Below, one piece after another: positions 22,951 through 31,000 of a DNA stretch of 64,000 bases. The DNA comes from Thalassobacter stenotrophicus (GTDB lineage: Bacteria; Pseudomonadota; Alphaproteobacteria; Rhodobacterales; Rhodobacteraceae), in NCBI RefSeq assembly GCF_001458315.1, contig NZ_CYRX01000011.1:248001-312000 (forward strand). Direction: 5' to 3'. Position 1 is the stretch's first letter. Every line of letters starts with the position of its first letter. Both the position numbers and the translations under genes were made by a program. Below the pieces are notes generated by a model that was given only the letters and a program-made list of their open reading frames with translations, did not search any database and was not told the origin of the DNA.

Positions 22951-23610
22951 ATGACGATGTTGCAAGAACGAGCTTCGGAACCGAACGATACAGGCTCAAC
23001 GTTGAAGTTGGCCATCGCAGATGATCACAAGCTGCTCGCGGACGCCGTCGCCTCGATGCTGCGCAGCGAGGGTACTTTTGACGTCAGTTCTTGCTATGAC
23101 CTCGACAGCCTTTTGAAATTATTGGGCCAAGACAACTACGATGTTGTGCTGTTGGACCTGCGCATGCCCGGCATGACCGGACTTAATAGCGTGGGCCAAG
23201 TTGTCAAAGCCGCTCGTGACGGGAACGTTGTACTATTCACCGGGCAGATTGACCGCCATGTTTTGGATAAGGCTCTTGCCCTTGGTGTGCGCGGCCTGAT
23301 TGCTAAGACGATGCCACTGCGGTCGCTTGGCAGCATCATTGAACTGATCAACTCCGGCCAAATCTTCGTACCCGTCGGAACCGACTTTCCGGGGTCTTCG
23401 ACCACAGACGCCGACAACCACGGGCTGAACGACAAAGAGATCTACGTCCTGCGCCTTGCTGCCGACGGTATGACCAACAAGGAAATCGCCCGCGCGATGG
23501 GCGCGACCGAAGTGATCGTGAAAATGCACATGCGCGCGATTTGTAAAAAGCTCGGTGCCCGCAACCGTGCTCATGCCGCGATCATCAGTCGTGAACGGTC
23601 ATTGCTCTAG
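22951..23610 (+). CDS. LuxR/NarL-type response regulator
   Basis: 219 residues. The N-terminal receiver has the acidic pair in AIADDHK and the phospho-acceptor in VVLLDLRMPGMTG (about Asp 69). The C-terminal LuxR-type HTH (about 150-205) reads LNDKEIYVLRLAADGMTNKEIA, then VKMHMRAICKKLGARNR. It should bind DNA as a dimer when phosphorylated. It is divergent from the periplasmic gene and hybrid kinase, its likely partner. The start is uncertain: GTG 22942, ATG 22951 and ATG 22957 are all in frame. Confidence 0.9.
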   Translation: MTMLQERASEPNDTGSTLKLAIADDHKLLADAVASMLRSEGTFDVSSCYDLDSLLKLLGQDNYDVVLLDLRMPGMTGLNSVGQVVKAARDGNVVLFTGQIDRHVLDKALALGVRGLIAKTMPLRSLGSIIELINSGQIFVPVGTDFPGSSTTDADNHGLNDKEIYVLRLAADGMTNKEIARAMGATEVIVKMHMRAICKKLGARNRAHAAIISRERSLL

Positions 23611-23648
23611 TCCCATCACGAAGCAGGCAAGCCGATTGAGCGCTGACC

Positions 23649-25298
23649 CTATCTGTCGGCGTTCCAGGCCTCCATCAGCGATTCCATATATTCACCAGTC
23701 TTATTGAGGCTGGCGATTGCCGCCTCCATGCGGCCAAATTGAACATTATACCGCTCCGTCAACGCGGCGGCCTTGTCCTCGATCGCTGTCAGTTGATCTT
23801 CAAAATCTTCCAAGTCCTGTGCCAACTCGGTTTCCCGCCGCGCAAGCATGCCCCCAGCACCCACCAATTGGTCGCTATATTCGGCCATCATGTCCGCAAG
23901 GCTGATGCCATAGCGGACCGTGGTCGACATCGCGGCAGCACTTTCAAGTGTGATGCGCATCCCATAGGTGTCACCTTCGCTCGAACTTAGGACCGGCCGA
24001 CCCTGCGCATCTGAACTTACATTCATCGATGCACCATCTAGTGTAGCGGTCGCGGGGGATGTCGACGGATCATACTCCAACGCGTAGTTGCCCGGCTTTG
24101 GCGGCGCGAACGACAACCCTGTAACGGTCAATCCAGATTGATCCGACCCGAACTGCGTCGCAAAAAGTGCCTGCGCAATATCTGGGTTCTCCTCCATCAC
24201 TCGCTCGAACCGATCCTCGTCCAAACTTAAGGTGCCGTCCCGTTCTGTCATAATACCCAATTCAGCAAGGTACACAGGCTCGGCCCCAAAGCCAGGAATC
24301 GGCCGCGTCGTGATCCCGCGAATTTTACCAAGCACCGACTGGGCAGCGATATCACCCGCCAGCGGCCCAGCCTCTGCCCCGTTTAGGCCACGCTGCGTGG
24401 CTGTGTTGAGATAAGATTTCAACGCATTCACCTCACCGAGGAAGGAGGTGATCCGCTCACGGACCGAACCACTGCTTTCACTTGAGGTCAGCGTCGCGGT
24501 TCCGAGCGAGTTAACCGTCACACGGTGCCCGACAAACAGATCGTCCACGACGTTCGAACCGCGGGTGACGGCCACACCGTCCACAGTAAAGTTGGCGTCC
24601 GTTGCGGCACTCGTCGTCGTCGATACCCCCAATGGGTTTTCATCTGCATCGCTGGTACCTTGACTGCCATCTGCGGTCAGCCCGAGGGCGGCCTCAATGG
24701 CAGTGATGGATGTGGCATCCAATCCATTTTGAGTTCCATCTTGCGATTTGACGATCAACGCCATGCCATCGCCCGTATCGATCAAGGACACGGTCAGCCC
24801 CTCAATCTCATGCAATTCACGCGCCAAGCCATTCAACGTCGCATTATCGCTGGGAACCGAGACAGAGGCCCGATCATCCCAACCAGGCGCAGACACCGAA
24901 AACGATCCCGCCTCAATCGCAGAACTGCTGTTGGTGCCTTGCGCGAAACGGAATGTTGTGACCTGCGGGGACGCCAATGTCGTGACCTCAACAACCGCGG
25001 AAACATCTGCCGCAATCGCCTCTTGGGTGACTTCGATGGACACCGCGCTGGTAGTGGACGAAGCAGAACGCGACGCGGTCTCTGCGGCCCGAGTCATTCC
25101 CGCCTTGAACAAACCGATCTGTGAGGACAGCTGCCCCATTGCAGAAATCGAGGTATTTGCATCCTCAACTCGGCGCTCTGTCAGGACCCGCTCACCGCTG
25201 GTTTCTGCTTCAACAAGGCTAGAAGCAAGGCTTTGCAGTTGCAGCCCACTGCCATTTTGACTGAGCGCAGACAGAATGTCGGGTTTGATTTCAGCCAT
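23649..25298 (-). CDS. fliD: Flagellar filament cap FliD
   Basis: 549 residues. Conserved termini: N-terminal SLASSLVEAETSGERVLTER with the heptad-rich region after it; C-terminal IEDKAAALTERYNVQFGRMEAAIASLNKT, the FliD_C coiled coil. The middle contains IN-motif-like parts (LARELHEIEGLTVSLIDTGDGMALIVKS). The FliD pentamer caps the filament and guides flagellin folding. It has its own sigma-28 promoter at 25323-25349. It is convergent with the response regulator gene, with 38 bases between. Confidence 0.9.
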   Translation of the reverse strand: MAEIKPDILSALSQNGSGLQLQSLASSLVEAETSGERVLTERRVEDANTSISAMGQLSSQIGLFKAGMTRAAETASRSASSTTSAVSIEVTQEAIAADVSAVVEVTTLASPQVTTFRFAQGTNSSSAIEAGSFSVSAPGWDDRASVSVPSDNATLNGLARELHEIEGLTVSLIDTGDGMALIVKSQDGTQNGLDATSITAIEAALGLTADGSQGTSDADENPLGVSTTTSAATDANFTVDGVAVTRGSNVVDDLFVGHRVTVNSLGTATLTSSESSGSVRERITSFLGEVNALKSYLNTATQRGLNGAEAGPLAGDIAAQSVLGKIRGITTRPIPGFGAEPVYLAELGIMTERDGTLSLDEDRFERVMEENPDIAQALFATQFGSDQSGLTVTGLSFAPPKPGNYALEYDPSTSPATATLDGASMNVSSDAQGRPVLSSSEGDTYGMRITLESAAAMSTTVRYGISLADMMAEYSDQLVGAGGMLARRETELAQDLEDFEDQLTAIEDKAAALTERYNVQFGRMEAAIASLNKTGEYMESLMEAWNADR

Positions 25299-25322
25299 AA
25301 CACACCTTTTTCACTACAAATA

Positions 25323-25349
25323 TTAACGTCCAGAACCATTCAAAGTTTA
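25323..25349 (-). promoter_or_regulatory. Sigma-28 (FliA) promoter of fliD
   Basis: On the minus strand TAAACTTT-N11-GACGTTAA. It matches the general FliA consensus TAAAGTTT-N11-GCCGATAA at 13 of 16 positions with exact spacing, 25 bases upstream of the fliD ATG. Confidence 0.7.
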
Positions 25350-25370
25350 GTCGCTGACTACAATTCCTTG

Positions 25371-25715
25371 CTACATTTGAAACTGCGCGCGCTTGCACGC
25401 ATAGCTGCGCAGCACACCGTTTCTGGTCACCGTCACACCGCCGGTTTTGCGATTGATAACCAATCGGTCGCGGCCCCATTCCACGATCAAACGATCCCCT
25501 CCGTATTGAGAAATCGTTGCACGTGTCGGCTCGGCCCCATCTATGACGCCGCCTTCACCAATCGCGATATCTTGGAATGTCAGCTTGTTGAACGGCGCCT
25601 GCGTCGCTGAGCAATCATAGGATTCCTGCTCAAACCGGGTCAGGCTTGCGCAGTCTCGCAACGAGCCTGCCAGCAGGACACTCGCGAACGAAAAAACAAC
25701 AAGTGTGGTGTGCAT
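25371..25715 (-). CDS. Secreted protein of unknown function, second gene of a sigma-54 operon
   Basis: 114 residues with a signal peptide (MHTTLVVFSFASVLLAGS). The mature part is small, beta-rich and has three or four cysteines (SYDC, then RSYAC) that could pair in the periplasm. The motif IVEWGRDRLVINRKTG is typical of a repeated strand-turn-strand. I do not recognise the family. It starts 18 bases after the stop of the 25734 gene, so it shares its promoter, and fliD follows behind a separate sigma-28 promoter. A flagellar role is inferred from this position only. Confidence 0.65.
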   Translation of the reverse strand: MHTTLVVFSFASVLLAGSLRDCASLTRFEQESYDCSATQAPFNKLTFQDIAIGEGGVIDGAEPTRATISQYGGDRLIVEWGRDRLVINRKTGGVTVTRNGVLRSYACKRAQFQM

Positions 25716-25733
25716 CCAGATACCTTTCTGCGC

Positions 25734-26390
25734 CTAGTCCGCCGGTTTCGCATCATCGGTTTCGGGAGGAGCACCGAGGGGATTCTCCTCCGCATCACTG
25801 CCCTGATCCTCCGGCTTCTGCTCGGCGCCGTCTTCCTCAACAGAGGGCATAAGGACGCTAATCCCCTTGGAGACCAACTCTTCAGCCTTAGCGGCAGCGA
25901 CGGCAAACACCGCACCTTCGGGTAGGGTAATGCCTTCGTGCTCATAGCTTTGCAGCAACTTGATCTGTGCCAATTGTTCGCCTTGGGCGATAGGTTGATC
26001 TTGCTCTTCACTTGGATCTTCGGGGGGGGCAGAAGCCTCACTCACTTCCGGCTCCGGCTCTGATTCCGGCGGCGGTGGAGGCGGCTCTGGCTTGGCTTTC
26101 TGCTCCTCTAACATCGCGCCCAATGTCAGACCTTCATCCACCGAACGGCCCGATTGGCAAGCAATTGTCCGCGCCCGCAATACCTGTATCCGTGTCGTCA
26201 AAATCGCAAGCCGCGTCGCAGGATCCGTGGTCTCCGCCAGCAACCCCGACAAAACGCCCGCAGCCTTTAGCGCTGGCGTATCCGCAAGGAACGCATGCAC
26301 CCGCTCGCACAATGCATCCGCCTGACGCGCAAGCGTTTTTGGGCTGGGTTGGGGCCGCGCTTGATAGGGCGCCAATGTTTTTTTCGACAT
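25734..26390 (-). CDS. Acidic, proline-rich protein divergent from flgB
   Basis: 218 residues starting MSKKTLAPYQARPQPSP. A helical part (about 20-95, LARQADALCERVHAFLAD) is followed by a run of about 50 Pro/Glu residues, then a short folded segment (GITLPEGAVFAVAAAKAEELVSKGI) and an acidic tail. No signal peptide is seen. No family is recognised. The start at 26390 is chosen because it has GGAG at six bases and lies downstream of the minus-strand sigma-54 promoter; longer frames would begin before transcription starts. Co-control with flgB suggests a structural or assembly accessory. Confidence 0.6.
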   Translation of the reverse strand: MSKKTLAPYQARPQPSPKTLARQADALCERVHAFLADTPALKAAGVLSGLLAETTDPATRLAILTTRIQVLRARTIACQSGRSVDEGLTLGAMLEEQKAKPEPPPPPPESEPEPEVSEASAPPEDPSEEQDQPIAQGEQLAQIKLLQSYEHEGITLPEGAVFAVAAAKAEELVSKGISVLMPSVEEDGAEQKPEDQGSDAEENPLGAPPETDDAKPAD

Positions 26391-26410
26391 TTTCATCTCC
26401 GCCGGAGGTT

Positions 26411-26426
26411 TGGCACTCATCTTGCA
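26411..26426 (+). promoter_or_regulatory. Sigma-54 promoter of the flgB operon
   Basis: TGGCACTCATCTTGCA: consensus -24 and -12 boxes, GG-N10-GC, 40 bases before the flgB ATG. Its -12 GC (26424-26425) is also the -12 GC of the opposing promoter at 26423-26438. Confidence 0.8.
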
Positions 26427-26438
26427 AATCTCGGACCA
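26423..26438 (-). promoter_or_regulatory. Sigma-54 promoter of the 25734 operon, overlapping the flgB promoter
   Basis: On the minus strand TGGTCCGAGATTTGCA keeps GG-N10-GC with a perfect TTTGCA -12 box and a weaker -24 box (four of six). It shares its GC with the flgB promoter. Confidence 0.5.
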
Positions 26439-26465
26439 GAAAAGGATGCCCGTGGTCGAAAAATC

Positions 26466-26852
26466 ATGAATGCACTTAAAGAACATATCTCTTTCCAGGC
26501 GTCGGCCTTGGCGTTGCGTGACAAGCGCAACACGATGCTGGCGTCAAACATCGCCAATGCCGCAACACCTGGCTACAAGGCGCGCGATCTGGATTTTGAT
26601 CGGGAAATCGCACGCGAAATGGGCCAAAGCCCCGTGCGCAAAACGGATACGCGCCACTTCGATAACTTGGTCGGGGTTGGCGCGGATATGGTCCAATATC
26701 GGGAGCCCCTGAACCCATCGCTTGATGGCAACACGGTTGAGATCTCGGTCGAGCAGATGGAGTTTTCCGAAAACTCTCTGCGCTACATGACCACGCTCAC
26801 GTTTCTCAACAGACGCATTTCCGGTCTCATGACCGCGATTAAGGGGGAATGA
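26466..26852 (+). CDS. flgB: Proximal rod protein FlgB
   Basis: 128 residues beginning MNALKEHISFQASALALRDK. It contains the rod signature LASNIANAATPGYKARDLDF and ends with helical D0 residues. FlgB, FlgC and FlgF form the proximal rod. It is first in the flgBCDEFGHIJKL series, 40 bases after a sigma-54 promoter. A longer frame upstream exists but begins before the promoter and is not expected to be translated. Confidence 0.93.
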   Translation: MNALKEHISFQASALALRDKRNTMLASNIANAATPGYKARDLDFDREIAREMGQSPVRKTDTRHFDNLVGVGADMVQYREPLNPSLDGNTVEISVEQMEFSENSLRYMTTLTFLNRRISGLMTAIKGE

Positions 26853-27271
26853 TGGCGGAGCTTAAGAACGTTTTCGACATCGCAGGACGGTCTATGGCCG
26901 CTCAGATGGTGCGGCTCAATACGGTCGCGTCCAACATCGCGAACGCCGACGCCCGCGCGGGATCGGCCGAGGGCGCATATCGCCCCCTACGCCCCGTATT
27001 TCAGACCGTTTTCCAAGATGGCATGCGCAACGCACAGCGCGCCTCGGTTGAGGTTCGCGATGTTGTCGCCCTGAACCGAGACCCCCAGCGCGTGCACGAA
27101 CCCGGACACCCGTTGGCCGACGAAGAAGGCTTTGTCTACGTCGCCCCGGTCGATGTGAACGAAGAGCTGGTCGATATGCTAGAGGCCAGCCGCCAGTACC
27201 AAAATAACCTCGAAGTGGTCACGACGCTTCGCACGCTGATGGTGCGCACCGTGAACATGGGCAAGTCGTAG
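26849..27271 (+). CDS. flgC: Proximal rod protein FlgC
   Basis: 140 residues. The conserved N-terminus reads FDIAGRSMAAQMVRLNTVASNIANADA; the C-terminal part has PVDVNEELVDMLEASRQYQNN, the FlgC/rod C-terminal signature. It overlaps the flgB stop (ATGATGA); a second ATG three bases later is equally possible. Confidence 0.93.
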   Translation: MMAELKNVFDIAGRSMAAQMVRLNTVASNIANADARAGSAEGAYRPLRPVFQTVFQDGMRNAQRASVEVRDVVALNRDPQRVHEPGHPLADEEGFVYVAPVDVNEELVDMLEASRQYQNNLEVVTTLRTLMVRTVNMGKS

Positions 27272-27282
27272 GAGATTAAGCG

Positions 27283-27969
27283 ATGGACGTGAACAACAAC
27301 AGCCTAAGCGCGCAAAACGCACTGCTTTCCAAGCTGGGGATCAGCACGACCGAAGCGAAAAATGCCGAGCCAAAGGATGAACTGGGTCAGGCGGATTTCC
27401 TAAAGTTGATGACGGCGCAGCTCCAGAACCAAGACCCCTTCGCCCCCATGGATAACGGTGATTTCATCGCCCAGATGGCGCAGTTTTCGTCCGTGGCTGG
27501 GATCAGCGACATGAACCAAACCATGACCAGCATCTCGGAACAAATGGATCAGTTTCGTGTAGCTTCATCCGTAAATATGCTGGGCCACTCTGTGCTGGTG
27601 CCCGGCAATATCGCCCGCGCTGACGACAACGGAGAAATCCACGGCGTCATCGACCTAGAGCGGACCTCGCTCGCGACGCAGATCAATTTCGCGGACGCCG
27701 AAACCGGCGAAATGTTACACTCAATTGATCTGGGCAGTCAGGCAAGCGGCATGTCCGGTTTTGCCTGGAAAGACCTGCCAGAGGCCTATCGCAACGGCGC
27801 GCGCAGTGTGCGGATGGATGTTTCGATCAACTATGGTGACGGGCCCGAAAGCCTGACGCCGAATGTCTTTGCTGACGTCATTGGCGCCTCCGCTACCGGC
27901 GCTGGCACCCTCGAAGTCGAGGATTACGGCAACCTCAGCACCGCTGATATCCTGCGCTTCCGTCTGTAA
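27283..27969 (+). CDS. flgD: Hook assembly scaffold FlgD
   Basis: 228 residues. The N-terminal export region contains QADFLKLMTAQLQNQDPFAPMDNGDFIAQMAQFSSV, the FlgD signature. The C-terminal half forms the FlgD Ig-like/tudor part (VHGVIDLERTS region, then FAWKDLPEAYRNGARS). FlgD caps the growing hook. It begins 12 bases after flgC with GGAGATTAAG upstream. Confidence 0.93.
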   Translation: MDVNNNSLSAQNALLSKLGISTTEAKNAEPKDELGQADFLKLMTAQLQNQDPFAPMDNGDFIAQMAQFSSVAGISDMNQTMTSISEQMDQFRVASSVNMLGHSVLVPGNIARADDNGEIHGVIDLERTSLATQINFADAETGEMLHSIDLGSQASGMSGFAWKDLPEAYRNGARSVRMDVSINYGDGPESLTPNVFADVIGASATGAGTLEVEDYGNLSTADILRFRL

Positions 27970-28007
27970 CGACTGCGCCGATTTAAAAATAGTTTTGGGA
28001 GAGAAAC

Positions 28008-31000
28008 ATGTCTTTCTATACCGCTTTGACCGGCCTGAATGGCGCACAATCCGATATTTCCGCGACCTCCAACAACATTGCGAACGTTGGCACCACGGGC
28101 TTCAAACGCTCACGGGCGGAATTCGGTGACATCTTTGCCACCTCGCCCTTGCAAAACAGCACATCGTCGATCGGCTCTGGTGCGATCCTCAAGGGAGTGA
28201 AGCAACAGTTCACCCAAGGGAACATCGCATCGTCGCTCAACGCGCTGGACATGGCGATCTCGGGGCAAGGGTTCTTTGCCCTCAAGCCAAGCCTGACCTC
28301 GACCCAAGTCGTCTACACCCGCAACGGCTCGTTCAACGTGGATAATAACCGCAACGTTGTGGACAGTTCAGGCCAGTTCCTGCTGACCTATCCAGTGAAC
28401 GAAGACGGCTCTGTCACCGCCAAAGACATCGACAGCGCCGTGCCCTTGCGGCTGCCAGTCACCTCAGGTGATCCACAGGCGACGACGATGGTTGATCTGG
28501 CCGTCAACCTGCCCGCCAACGCCGAAGTTGTCACCACTAAGGACAAGTTCGCAGACGGCTATACGTTTGACCCCAACGACTCCGAGAGCTTTACCAACTC
28601 GACCTCGTTCACAATCTTTGATGATCTCGGCAACCCGACCATTGCGACCGTGTACTTCATCAAGACCCAAGGCTCCTCGACCGAAGACCCCACCAACAAG
28701 TATGAAACACGACTGGTCATTAATGACGAAGTGGTCGCCCCCGACCTTGTGCCCGCGGTGAATGACAAAGGCAGCCAAATCTATATCGATCAATTCGGCA
28801 ACCAAACAACGTCGGTACCTGATCCCAGCTACTTTGACACCGGGCGCAGCGCCCCGCTGTATAAGCTGGACGAATTGCGCACCCGCGTGCCATCGCAACC
28901 TGCGGCTTTATCCGGTGAAACCAGCGGCTTTGATTTTGGCGACGAAGGCACCCGTGAAATCGAAATCGTCACCAACCCCATGCTGTTTGGGGCCACCCAT
29001 GAGGCTGATCCTGCCAATCAGGGCGTCTATTGGGGCAACGATTTCCTGCTTGTAAACATCGACGATGGCACCCGCCCCGTTAGTGTCGACATCCGTGCCG
29101 GCAGCTATAACGCCGAAGAACTTGCCGCCGAAGTTGAGCGTGCGATCAACGAAGCCTACGACGATGAGAAAAAGGTCGAGATCCGCAAGGGCGCGGAGGA
29201 CCAAATCAACATTCAGATGTTCACCGCTACTGACGAAGGCGACGCGATTGTACCGAGCAGCGTGTCTATCGACCTGTTGGAGCCGAGCTTTGTGTCGACC
29301 CAAGCCGGAATTGACGTTGCCAACCTGACTGCGCCCAACTTTGAGTTGGACACATTCTTGGCCCACGCGCAGGCGCGGATCAATGATGCCCTGAACAGCG
29401 AGTTGGGTGAGAACACGCCAGCGGTTCCAAACATCAAAGACAACCAGTTTGCAAAGATCACCACAACGACCAAACTGACAAATCCACCCGAACTGCCGCA
29501 GTCGTTTGAATTTGAATACACGACGCGGGACTTGGGTGTGACAGGCCTGACCAATACGTCTGAGTTGTGGGAGTTTGACTACTCCGAAGGGAAGTTCACC
29601 GCGACTGCCGTGGCTGATGCGACGCAGACTGGCGATAAGACCCTGACCTTCGCCATTGATGACCGCGATGTGGTCGTGACGATCCCCGCGAACGGCTTGA
29701 ACTCATCGGCCGACGTTCTTGCCTTGATCGAGGCTGAGGTGAACAAGCTGATCTCGGTGCAGCCCGGATCAGCGGACATGACGTTTAATAGTGATGGGTC
29801 ACTTGTTGTGGCCCGCGCAAACACCACCCAAGCCCAAACGCTAACGCTGGATGCATTTGGCGTGTCCCTGTCGGTCGAAGCTGACGCGAATGAGACAGAT
29901 GCCGACGTTGCCGCCAAGATCAAAACGGCGTTGCAAGACGCAGGTATTTTGGGTCTTTCTGTGACAACGGACCGTAACGACGCCACCACTCTAAAAATTT
30001 CCGGCCCCAAAACGGTGCACAGTGAAATCAGCGGCACGAACCTATCGTTCGCCGTCAGCGAGCAACGCTACCTTGCGTACAGCAACCTCGATAATCGGCC
30101 ATCCGTCAGCACATTCGGGCGCCAAAGCAGCGTCGCTGAGGACAACACCGTTCCCACAATCGAATATGACGCCGAAGCAGATCGGCTCTCGATCACGATG
30201 GACTCTGTCGCGGGCTTTAGCGCGGGCGATACAATCATGTTGCTCGGCGCTGATCCTGAGGCCGCTGACCTGAACGGCCGCACGTACCGGATCACGTCCG
30301 TAGTCGGCAACGTGTTGCAGGTCGCCACCGGCGATCTTGGTCTGCCGGATGAAAACATCTCTGTGAATGTCGATGCGAACACACCCTTTATCGTGCTGTC
30401 GGATCCCGCAAAGGACGTAGAAGCGTTCTTTGAAGGCGAGGACCTCACGGTTGATGGCTCGCCGCTCAGCTTTAACAACCAGCGGATCGTTCTGCGCGAA
30501 ACCGATGCCGCCCGCCACGCTTATACGGACGTTAACGTCGACGGCTCCGGCAAAAGCGTGTTTGGCACATTCTCCGCACAGCTGACCGGCACCGATAACC
30601 CCGGCACAGCGGATTTTGGGCTTAGCAACTCGGCCATCGAAATGGAGTGGGTGGATGAGCGTAATCCCCCCGTGAAAGTGCAGTACGATGCTGCAACCCA
30701 AAGCATTGTGTTCAAAGTGGACCACACCGCGCTTGGACCCGGTGGCGCGATCAGCGATGTCTCCGCTCTCCAGATTTCCTCTGGTTATGCCGATAGCATC
30801 AATGGCGTAGGCCTTGCAGGCACCACCAACGCAAGCAAAGTCAGCATCACTGCCGCAACCAATGTCATAGGTGAGCCGTTTGTGTTTGACGGCGGCGTTG
30901 TGGGCAGCGGCCCGGATCGGTTTGGCGCAAAAGTCCGCTACGACCGTGATACCGGTGCCTTTACCTTTGAAAGCGGCACAACCGGCAAAGAAGTTCGGGC

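Noticed and set aside
26295-26465. N-terminal extension of FlgB by 57 codons
   Set aside because: It would start upstream of the flgB promoter and has no FlgB-like sequence; the family start is at 26466.
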